Of a DNA stretch of 64,000 nt, positions 54,261 through 64,000 are shown piece by piece (position 1 is the first letter of the stretch; the number at the start of each line of letters is the position of its first letter). Under the pieces are notes generated by a model. That model had not been told where the DNA came from, did no database searches, and worked only from the letters and a program-made list of their open reading frames with translations. The stretch covers positions 186,001 through 250,000 of the forward strand of contig JABVXU010000003.1 of assembly GCA_013365365.1 (NCBI GenBank). The letters are read 5' to 3'. This stretch comes from Cruorifilaria tuberocauda. Its lineage: Eukaryota > Nematoda > Chromadorea > Rhabditida > Onchocercidae. A program made the position numbers and the translations under genes.

Positions 54261-57200
54261 GTTTGTATATAAACTGCTTATAGATAAAATACTATTTTAT
54301 TAACATTAATTTGTTTGTAAATGAAAAGCAAGGCAGTCATGCAACAAGGACTAAAATCACAAAAATTTACAATAAAAATCAATGTGAGATTTAATTTTCT
54401 TTCGATGGATTCTGCAGTAATATATGAATGAGGCTGTAATTGCAGCTGTAAAATGAAATATTGTCCTTGGTCAAGAATTCATTAGAGTTGCGAGTTACTG
54501 GATGACAGGGTATTATGCTTTCTAGTTTATATGTTTCTATTAGACGAAATATGAAATGAATAATTAGAAATATGTATAGATTCCTTTGAGGTTGCTACCA
54601 ATTAATCTTACTTTAATTCTAAAAAACGAGAGAAAAATCTTCAAAATAACGCTAAAACAGCATGATGGATTAGAAAGTTAACATAGTTGGTTTCCTCATA
54701 TATATGATTATAGCATGATAAGAATGAAAAAATGATGATAAGGTGAGGATAATTTGAAAAGAAAGATTGCACGATGAGATGAGGAATGATGAGTTAAAAT
54801 ATTATATTAATATAATTAAATTCTATAATATCAAAAACTATCCATCTGCTAGCTATTATTCTTATTCATTTCACTTATCTTAAATTAGCAAATATTATTA
54901 ATATTCGGATAACGAACATTTTCGTCAAATTTCAAAGAGAGTAGAAATAGTACTGGAGTTGATGATCAGTTAGATCTAATCTTTCAGCTATCGAGAAAAG
55001 TAAAAAGAAATGCATTTAAGATCTAATTAAATTTAAGCAAAGTTTTTTTTAATTATCTTCTAAGTAATAAATGAAGCAAATTTCGCTTTGCAAGGAAAAG
55101 TAATTGTTGGGAATTTATTTCTTTTTCGAAAGCCTTTGAAGAAAATATATTTTTCATTTAAGCACTGATTTGAACTTAATCGAGAATCTTCCCAGTTATA
55201 CATAAAAATGTACATTTAGGAATCGTTAATGATTTATTGATTGCATATATTTCTTTTTAGTTATGATACTTATAACGATATCAAAAGGAACAATATGCTA
55301 TTCATTTGTAAAATCCTCCCTGTTGCAGAACGCTTCGAAATTTCACAGACCAACGTTTTGCGTACGTGAGATATTTCAATGATTACATATTATAAAAAAA
55401 TATCTCACTGATAGTACGTATATTCGTTCATCTAATGCTAGACAAAATTAGCTATTCAAAACTGATTCTTTTTCTTTTCTCTCAGAATATATGATTATTT
55501 CCTGTTATGAATTAAGAAAAAAATTTTGATGGTACCACGAGATAGGAATGATATGACAGGATAGAATGACCTTATGAGGATTGTGTAGAATTTACTGTAT
55601 CATCGATCACTGAGGAATTTTGAAAAAACCGTAGAATATTTATGGATACCAAAGAAATTGCCGTAAAAAAATACAATAAAATGTATTGATACATGAACTA
55701 GAAAATTCTAAAAATTAATGGACGCATTTATTGGATGAAACTATTTCGGTTGTATACTTTTGATTCCTTGTGAATCAAATAAGAATTTTGTTTGATTTTT
55801 CAAATTAAGAAACTTTTACAAAAATAAAACCTATATAAACTATGAATAAGCGAAAAAATTATTGTCTACTCAGTGGAATTTAAAAAGTTTTTAAACTTAC
55901 ATCCAAATTATCATATGATCAATAATAATCAGTATGGTCTTGCAAAATAATCGTGGGAATGATGTGCATGCAGCTATGCTCCATTTTCTAATATCGTCTC
56001 ATGCGTGTGAAATCAAAATTCAAAGGTCTAACTGCGACCTTCGGGTCTTACTACCTCCAGTACTAGAGGACAGCATTTATTTGAAGATCCAATAAAAGTG
56101 AGAAGTTGGCGAACACGTCTTAGCTAACAGATAGCGATAGCAATAGTAAAAATTGCAGTAATATTAGCTAGCGTCGGCAAAACGACCACGCGATAACGAC
56201 GAAACTACAATTCTAAGAACGAGTTGTGTGGAGGAGCACTCACCACGATAACGTTAATGTTTTTTTTTATTTATATTTGCCTGGAATTGTTAAAATTTAC
56301 GCTCATAATCATTTCATATCTCTTCGAATCGAATTGAGAGGTCGAAGACGAAATGTTTGAAGGTTATTAACATGTAAAATACTGTTAGCATGATCCTGAA
56401 GTTTTAATTCTAGTAATAAATGACTCACACTTGCTATTCAACTAATTTTAGTTTGCAGTAGAAATCATCAATTTACCATTCATACACAATTATTATCAAA
56501 TTACAATTGATCTATAATGAATTTTAATTTCGATATAAATCATTTCAAGTGGACGAACAATTCACAAAAACATCTAGTAAACGGATTAATAAAAAAAGTA
56601 TGTGAAAAAGATTTTACAATTCAAACTTCGAGCTTATGAAAATGAATAGAAATTTTTAATGAAAGAATTTTAAAAAGATGTAAAATAAAACTTTATTGAA
56701 CTAAGGAAAGAATACATTTTAAAGGATAGGTTGTTGTCAAGGAGCAATTCATTTCATGCCAATAACAAAACTGGATAGACGAGAAAGCCTATTTTGTACC
56801 ATAATGTGCTCATACGATTTGTATAGAAATTCAAGAAATAATTAGCAGTAATTGTTGCTGATCATGCAATGATTTTATGAAAATAGGTGCAAACAAATAG
56901 GTATTATTATTTTGAACACTGCTACAATTACATAAGAACTTTTGAAATTATTTTGTCTAATATTTAGAGTGACAAACATAAAGATGAAACTTAAATTGAA
57001 GATTCAAAAATCTTTTACATGGTAGTTAAAAATTAAAGCAGTTTGTCTTGTCACTCTGAGCATTAGAGAGTAAAAGAGTTAATGAAAGTAGTGTTGTGAC
57101 CGTTACTGAAGAATAAATTCTCAGAGAATAAATTAATTTAAAGTACTCTTTCAATTAATTTTTTGTTTCTTTAGTATATCCGAGCTAAAAGTTCAACTCA

Positions 57201-59835
57201 GCCCTCATTTAACTTTCGCAAAAAAGTTTTTTACTAATTCTTTTCTTCCCTCCGTTTTTTAAAATAATTATTTCAGCTCTTTTATTCAATATGAATGAAA
57301 TTCTCTCAAATTCTCTCATACTGCATCTTCTCTTTAACAAGAAATAAACAATGGATATTTTCAAAAAATAATTTATTCTTCTTTACAATAATAGTAAATT
57401 GGCCTGAAAGTTGCTACAGCAATGACAAAAATTATTAGTTTTTCTTTGAAAGTTGCGAAATAATTTGAGTTAATAATCTTACACTAAAACGATATTATTT
57501 TGAAAAATATGCAAATTTAATTAAGTTATGGTTAATCAAGTTGAACTGATTTCCGAAAATTATCGTTTGTTAATTTAGCGTAATAGAAAAATGAAATAAA
57601 TGAAATGATTGTTACCACTCATTCTATTATAAATCCAGAAAATGATCTTCGGTTCTAAGTTACTTTCAGACCAAAGTTAAGAAACTCTCGACTTCAACAT
57701 TTGTGCATATTGGTTATCAAACGATTACGCAGAATATTATACTTGAGTTTGAGAAAAAAATTTTTGTCTGAGAATTAATGAACAGACACACTTTCGAATA
57801 TTATTGTATTCTAGAAGCATAAGTAGGAATATTTCTAATGATAGGTTAAAGGTGAATTGGTATTGTTTATTGAAATTGAAGCAACGGTGATTTCTCCTAA
57901 TTTTATGTCTACTAACTTTGTTATCCAAATTTAAAAACTAATAATAAAAATTATCCGATTTATGCAGGACATTGTTCCAGAAAAGGAAATTTAACGATCG
58001 ATTCTGATTTTATCACATTTATGCGAAATCCGATTAATCTTAAAAGGAAAGATAAAATAAGGGAAAACGGAAAGATCTGTTGCTGTGGGGAAATTGGAAA
58101 TTAATTTTCCGATGCAATCATCAGTTCCATCATTTTGTTACATTTACCATGCATATATACAATACTGATAGGAAGTGAAAGAACAATAGAGAGTAAGACA
58201 AAATGTGTTTCTGTTCTTACTATTAATAAATACGAATTGTATATTTTAATTTCAATGTAAATTTAGTAATAAGGAAAACCATTGGATAAGTTAAAGGAGA
58301 CATTAACTGACAAAAAATGAATTATGCTGAATTATTTCAATTGATCACTGATGAAACACTAAGTGAAACAGTTCTGCAATTAATGCTTATCAATGAAATT
58401 GATAACTAAGCAAGCCGACGTCATAATTGATTTTACATTGATTCGATACTTAAATGTCGGACAATTGATGAATAGAAACAATGATATTAGTCAAGCAATA
58501 TTAATTTTGAAAACATTCAATGAGATATTCATTTATATCTCTATAAAGATCTCATGACATTTCTGTCACTTCTCACAAATCAATTTACGGGACGTCGATC
58601 CTTCTATTCTTTCTTTGATAATCACGTCATCATGTTATCACAGCGAAAGCAAAGAGGGACACATCGATTAAAGGCATCGAAAGAGCTCTCTTTTTCCGAA
58701 TTTCGGTTTCAAAATAAAATTTGCTCGTAACTTCCAGTGAGAAAATATATCATTTCCCTGTAAATGAAGCAATTTCACTCTAATCTAAACGAAGTGTTTT
58801 AAATGTTATTAGCTTTAAGTTAGAGTTTCCTTTTTTAAAGAGATTATTGAAGCCAAAATACAAGTTAGATAAAAAGCAAAGCAAAGGTTTTATTGAAAGT
58901 GAAATTTAAGAAGCTAAGTTGGTCAATCGATCCAGTTTGTTCACATTGCAAGAAGGACAACCCTTTCGCTCGAATATATGAAATATTACACTGTTTTCGT
59001 GATCACCGTATGCAGCTGACCTTTGGCATTGAAAATTCGTACTATTTGCATAAAACACAAGATAAAATCCCCTTTATTGAATAAGTTTAATGAAATAACA
59101 AAAAAATTTTTATCATAAATAAACATTTATAAGTACAGAGATTTGCAAAATTCGCACTTAATAATCAAACAAAAACTTTTTGACATGAAAAAAAACTTTT
59201 TTAGCTTACTTCCGCATTGCACGGCCGTGATACGTTCTGTTTATATACCAGACTTACCAATTTTCGTAGTTGTATTTTGAATAAATGGGGGCATGAGAAG
59301 GAAAAGCAAACAAATATTTTGGCTACTAATGATTGCAAACAAAAAAAAAAAAAAACAAACCACTGCACAACTTGCACTTCTATGAATAACTCATTTCTTA
59401 AAATTTTAATTAAGACTTTTTTCTTAGGAAAATAAAGTTAAAATAACTATTATTGCTGTTATTCTTAACATGGTAAAAGAGTAATTCTTTGCAAATTTTC
59501 ATGACAAAAAACATTTCAATAGTCAAACATTTACTACGTGGCGCTTGCATCTAGTATTTCAAAGTGAATTCAAGCTATTCTGTTATCTGATAAGTGAAAA
59601 ATTATTGGATTTGCCTTTTCACAATCAATTTAAAACAAAATCCATAAACGAATTTGAATAATGAAGCTTTAAAATTTTGATGCAAAATGTTACGATATAT
59701 CAAAATTCTCTATTTTATCCAAATATTTAATATAATCTGGTTGATAATTGGAAAAACTTATAGAAAACCAAGTCATGTAAAGTTCAATCTTACCTTATCC
59801 AAGAAAAAGAAAATAAATAATTATCAGATAACATT

Positions 59836-60010
59836 TAAGAAATACTGGAGCTCATGGTCGGCAGAGCATTCTGGATTCATTTGTCATCAAATGATTTCAT
59901 GTGCTCGATCAATTATGCTGTGTGGCTTCCGACGGCCGTCACGAAGATCGCCGTCATTTCCGCTTCATAACTTATCAAATATTGGCACTGCGAATTTTTG
60001 TGATTTCTGA
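59836..60010 (+). other. GC-richer island with coding-like frames on both strands
   Basis: The plus strand reads YWSSWSAEHSGFICHQMISC and continues to a TGA at 60008-60010. The minus strand is also open here (for example SGNDGDLRDGRRKPHSII). Neither has a convincing chain of exons. It may be a first exon, a promoter or a remnant. The WSSWS string recalls thrombospondin type 1 repeats, but the cysteine spacing does not fit. Confidence 0.25.
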
Positions 60011-62720
60011 ATTCTTTTTCGGTTTTATAATTTTTGTCCGACAAATTTACTTCTTCATTTCACTGCTGAACATGTAAATTTAAAAGAAGAATCATGAAAT
60101 TTCTTAAAATTTATATAAATATGCATGTATATGTCTGTGTGATATTTAAAAAACAATGAAGAGTTGGTAAATAGTGCGTTATTTTATAAATATTTTTTGC
60201 AAATGAAATCTGAAAGGTTGACTCCTTGTGTTGAATTCAATTAGTCGACTTTTCAATACGAAGATTTTAGCCAATGAGAGAGTTTATATTCAATTTGAGA
60301 CTATCTGATGCTAACTTGGAAAATGAAACAAAATATCTGCATGAATAGTCAATTGAAAGAAGTGTTTCGGATAGGTAAAAGTGACTTGTTTGAGAATATG
60401 GTAAACTCAAAAATTAGCATCAACTCACTTCTCAACGTGTCATCGTTTACGTACAAACTATTAACGTGTTATTATCATTCAGTCGCTTAGATGAATCTTT
60501 AATTCGTTGAAATGGCTTATTTGCTGAATTTAACATATGCAAATATTTAGAAATTTTGAAAAAAAGATCAAATTTAGATGCGACGCAAGAAAGGCATTAC
60601 TATATATTTTTTCATCTTTACAATGTTTTAATCGATCTTAAACTTGTTGCAAATTGCAAATCAGAAAATGATTAATGATGTCAAATATAATTTACTTTTA
60701 CATAGTTTAACGAAACTTAGATGTGATCAGCTATGTAAGACAGGATAACAAATTAAAATTCTTCTATATCTTCTATTCATAATCTGATAAAAATGAAGAC
60801 TAAAAGAAGGGATTTCCGACATTTTTCGATAAAATCGAAGACTTAAAGAATATGATTATTTAACGACCGATATGATACATAAAATTGAGAATTACAAAAT
60901 GAATTTGAAAACAAATAAAAAGATGTGAAAAGATGAGATGAATGTGTAACAATCAATTTAAAGTTATCCTTGTCATCTTTGGCATCAAAATCACTTCATA
61001 AAATGTCGAAAAAACGGAAAATTTTCAAAAGTTTTTTTTAATCTAGTAGAAAAATTCTCTATCAAATAACATGCATACATTGCTCAAAGCAGAACAGTTA
61101 GCCTTTAACATAGTGAGATGGATATAATTGGCTTAAATCCTAATAATACTGATAAATCTCGACAAGTGAGCAAAGCAGATATTCTGAAATGAAATGTAAG
61201 TCTTCATCAACAGTTAAACTTGAAAAGTTTATGAATCCTGAATTGTTCAATTTTCAACAGTTTCAAGGAAATAAATTTTTCCCGTTCCTTCCCGTGGACA
61301 TGCTATTTCTCCTCCGTGCCTCGCATAGTTACCAAACATACTGTGATACTATTATTTTTAAATTTCAATTTTTTGAAATCGGAAGCCTCATTAATACATT
61401 CCTGTTATACACGAACAAACAATGTGCTCAGGCTTAATTACCGACCTGTCAGATTTCATTAATTATAACCTATCAACAGTATCGCCAAGCAAATTAGGTT
61501 TAAAAATTATCCCCTGCAGACATATCTGTTCTCTTCTTGTTCTCATCGTCGAAATTATTTATTTATCGTAAGTATGGAAGCTTTGAACGTATCTTTGTCT
61601 TATTTTCCCTATATGAAGTTTCATTCCTAAAATTATTTATTATTTCTATTTGAAGAGAGGAAAAATTTAAGATGCTAACTTGTTTTTCATGTAAGATATA
61701 AGTAATATTTGAAGCTACAATTTATTTTTCTTATCTTTTACTAATTAAAATAGGTAAATGTATTCAGTAAACAAATCACAGGCATTAGAAAATTTTTTTC
61801 CTCAATCCATTTGAATACTTTGCATTCATTGAACTAAAATATTATTTAAAAGAAAAACGATTTGATCTAGTATTTGTGTAATTTTTTCTGTTTTTCTTCT
61901 CTAAGTCAAAAATTTTTCCAAAATTTCAATCAATTTCGTTAAATTTCTTTATGGATAAATCCAAATTAATAATAAACTACCGTAGACAGAGAAGCATGCT
62001 TGCTGAAACATGAAAAATAATGTTGGTGAAGATGGGAGAAGAAGATTATAAATTGCTTATTAATTGTAAGGAGTAAGTGGAGCAGTGATGCTCATGTCCT
62101 GGGGAGATTAACTCAATCTACATGAGTCCAGCTTATAGCTGTCGTTGCCATCTTTGCATAAATTTACATCTAGCTTTCAGATTTCATCTTTTTCTTTCCA
62201 GAACCCATTTACTTCCTTTAAAACTTCAATAACAAATCTCATTTCGTTTTACATTCCTATCATTCATTTATGTATGAATAACCGTATCTTACTTTACTCT
62301 CATTCTTATCTATATCTTTATTTAATTATCTGCTGACACAAGTAAAGTATTCAAACAATAAATGGAATTTGATTTCATGAAATTCAAATGATCATATCAA
62401 TCTTTTTTTCTCTAGTCCTAGCATTTATATAAAATTGAAATGAAGTTCTCTTGTAACTTATGCATCGATTTTAAAGCATTTCGAAGAGAGATACGGTATC
62501 ATTTAATGCTCGCGACCAATCAACATCAAGAAAGGCTGAGGATGTAGGAAGAGACAATGTTGTGAAAGAATTTCACCTCATAGCACTCCGCTTTTTCACA
62601 ATTCCTGACCGGTAAAACTGTCAATAAATTTTAGAATTTCATTTCTATATGTGTTATGATCCTGTGGAATACGGAGACGTAACTTCACCACGGCATCAAG
62701 ACGCCACGTAATTTTTCTGA

Positions 62721-64000
62721 ATGGCTGATCGAAACTTTTCTGATTCTAAACGCAATCATAGCAAAGAGCGTAGTATTCTACCAATGGATCGATGCTCCAA
62801 CAACGAATGCAATACGAAACATTGCTCAAGAAAACGAAATTTACCCTTCGATTCGGATATTTCAGCAGAACGAATACGGTTAGTATTGAGAATAAAATCG
62901 GTTTCATTTTTATTTCTTTTTTCCATTACTTTGGAAATAAGAACAGAATATGATATTGAATATGATATAAAATAAAGGAGTATTTTAGCAAACAATCTTC
63001 ATCTGAAGAGGACGATGAACTTGATATAGCGAGCAGTTTCTTCGATGAAGATGGTGATGGTGACAATTCTAGTACTATTGAAGAACCGGAAGAAGACAGA
63101 TCCTGTAGCAGTGCAAATTTTAATCAAGTCATATTTATTAAAAGCTCGAATTGCCGAATAGTTTTTGAGAAGTCATAGAACGTAACACTTGAAAAATTTT
63201 CAAAAACTTATAATTCATTGCAGACATTTTCTGGAACTCATGCAGTACAAACAAAACCATCTTTATTTCGGAATTCAAATAGCGAAAATCAAAGTGAATT
63301 TTTCTCTTATTCTGTTTTAGTGGACGAATTCTTTGAATATTTGTCTTTGATGTGTTGAAGTTCAATTTAAATCTTTGATAAATTTACACAGAAATCATGT
63401 TCCAGAGAGTGAAATTGGTATCGGTTATCAGTTTCATAGTCATGTTACCGCTAACTTCAATAATAATATACGTGGTTTTGCAAATGGTGCTGATTCTATT
63501 TGTCACCATCATTCCCAACCGGTATTGTTTGGAAATTCTAAAATTTAATCAGAATCTTACTATCTTGCTCACTTAATCATACTACTTTGCAGTTAGTTTA
63601 CACCGGATATATGCCAGTCAGTTCACATTATGTGGTTAGCTGCAGCACGGTACCAGGTAATGGTACTAATGGCGGCGAAAGTTCATATGGACGTGTTTCC
63701 AGTACGTCCATAAATACAATAGCAAATGGAACAATGAATCGAAATGTGAATCAGCAGGTATTATTTAAATACTGATTTTTCATCTAAAAATTCAATAAGG
63801 TTTAAAGAAGACCAAAATTGGACTAGCTTATTGCTGCAGTTATTTTATACAGTCGTTCAGTTAATAGTATCTGGTATAACAATAATTGTTTTAAAATTCT
63901 TATGCCATTACTATTATCGGAATTTTTTGGAATGGTATATTTTAGGATGTTAATACAATTGAATCGTTCATTCGACCTCCATTCAACAACCCAAGAGGTC
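62721..64000 (+). CDS. 5' part of an unidentified low-complexity protein (runs off the window)
   Basis: Six exons (62721-62878, 62989-63127, 63224-63351, 63392-63521, 63593-63757, 63946-64000 and beyond) join in phase for about 258 residues. The start is MADRNFSDSKRNHSKERSIL. Early parts are basic and Ser/Asn-rich with several Cys (CSNNECNTKHCSRKR), then acidic (SSEEDDELDIASSFFDEDGD, EEPEEDRS). Later parts are Asn/Gly/Ser/His-rich (SHVTANFNNNIRGF; PGNGTNGGESSYGRVSSTS). No signal peptide, membrane segment or fold is seen. Such disordered sequence often precedes a DNA-binding or regulatory domain, which would lie to the right. The exon 3 donor (63352, ATGTGTTG context) is the weakest junction. 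The family is unknown to me. Confidence 0.62.

Larger units (their letters stand above)
50075..62720. other. Long gene-poor AT-rich tract
   Basis: About 12.6 kb with no gene I can support, the longest such stretch here. It starts with the 5' flank of the minus-strand membrane gene. Small features are a 25-bp tandem duplication at 53776, a TA-rich microsatellite at 54211, purine-rich runs near 52509-52560 and 52741-52790, a 15-A run at 59340, and two GC-richer islands at about 55980-56260 and 59830-60010. Open frames at 53410-53631 and 58893-59084 (with a CSHCKKD motif) lack splice context. Such a tract may hold regulatory DNA, non-coding RNAs or long introns of a gene whose exons lie outside it. 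Confidence 0.45.

Noticed and set aside
59836..60010. Thrombospondin type 1 repeat suggested by WSSWS
   Set aside because: The six-cysteine pattern and CxxxCG motif that follow in real repeats are missing.

Overview
The window looks like chromosomal DNA of a parasitic nematode, most likely a filarial (Onchocercidae-type) worm. It is very AT-rich. Genes are cut into many short exons (reconstructed here by eye from splice sites and reading phase), with GT donors and short T-rich TTTCAG or TTTTAG acceptors. At least two genes have an acceptor-like site 3 to 5 bases before the start codon, as expected for spliced-leader trans-splicing. No tRNA, rRNA, CRISPR array, intact transposon, or viral or bacterial gene was recognised.

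Layout, left to right. 1-381 (-): two exons of an unidentified gene running off the left edge. 4096-9969 (+): a FUS/EWS/TAF15 family RNA-binding protein (fust-1 type) with RGG repeats, an RRM, a RanBP2 zinc finger and a C-terminal PY signal. 10644-11068 (+): an unassigned coding-like stretch. 11616-12573 (+): small Tim protein Tim13. 13142-19437 (-): the RNA cytidine acetyltransferase NAT10/nath-10 in 23 exons. 20194-20392 (-): a doubtful exon. 21278-22543 (+): a small charged protein. 24960-26874 (+): a candidate 63-residue secreted peptide. 27578-33511 (+): a WDR47 (nemitin) orthologue. 34700-41968 (+): cytosolic isoleucyl-tRNA synthetase. 42916-46204 (-): a CCDC102 family coiled-coil protein. 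47188-50074 (-): an unrecognised protein with about three membrane segments. About 50.1-62.7 kb: a long gene-poor tract. 62721-64000 (+): the first six exons of an unidentified low-complexity protein that continues past the right edge.

The recognised genes are mostly housekeeping: RNA metabolism (fust-1, nath-10), translation (iars-1), mitochondrial import (tin-13) and cytoskeleton-associated scaffolds (WDR47, CCDC102). They are not one pathway. Convergent pairs are tin-13/nath-10 and iars-1/CCDC102. CCDC102 and the membrane protein are on the same strand about 1 kb apart and could share a transcript.

The items most worth a second look are in accessory and intronic DNA: a let-7-like 12-mer with partial hairpin support and a triple AGGTCA direct repeat, both in the largest fust-1 intron; two inferred mini-introns of 32 and 34 nt; an inferred GC-AG intron in WDR47; the small secreted-peptide gene; and the unassigned coding-like stretch at 10.6-11.1 kb.
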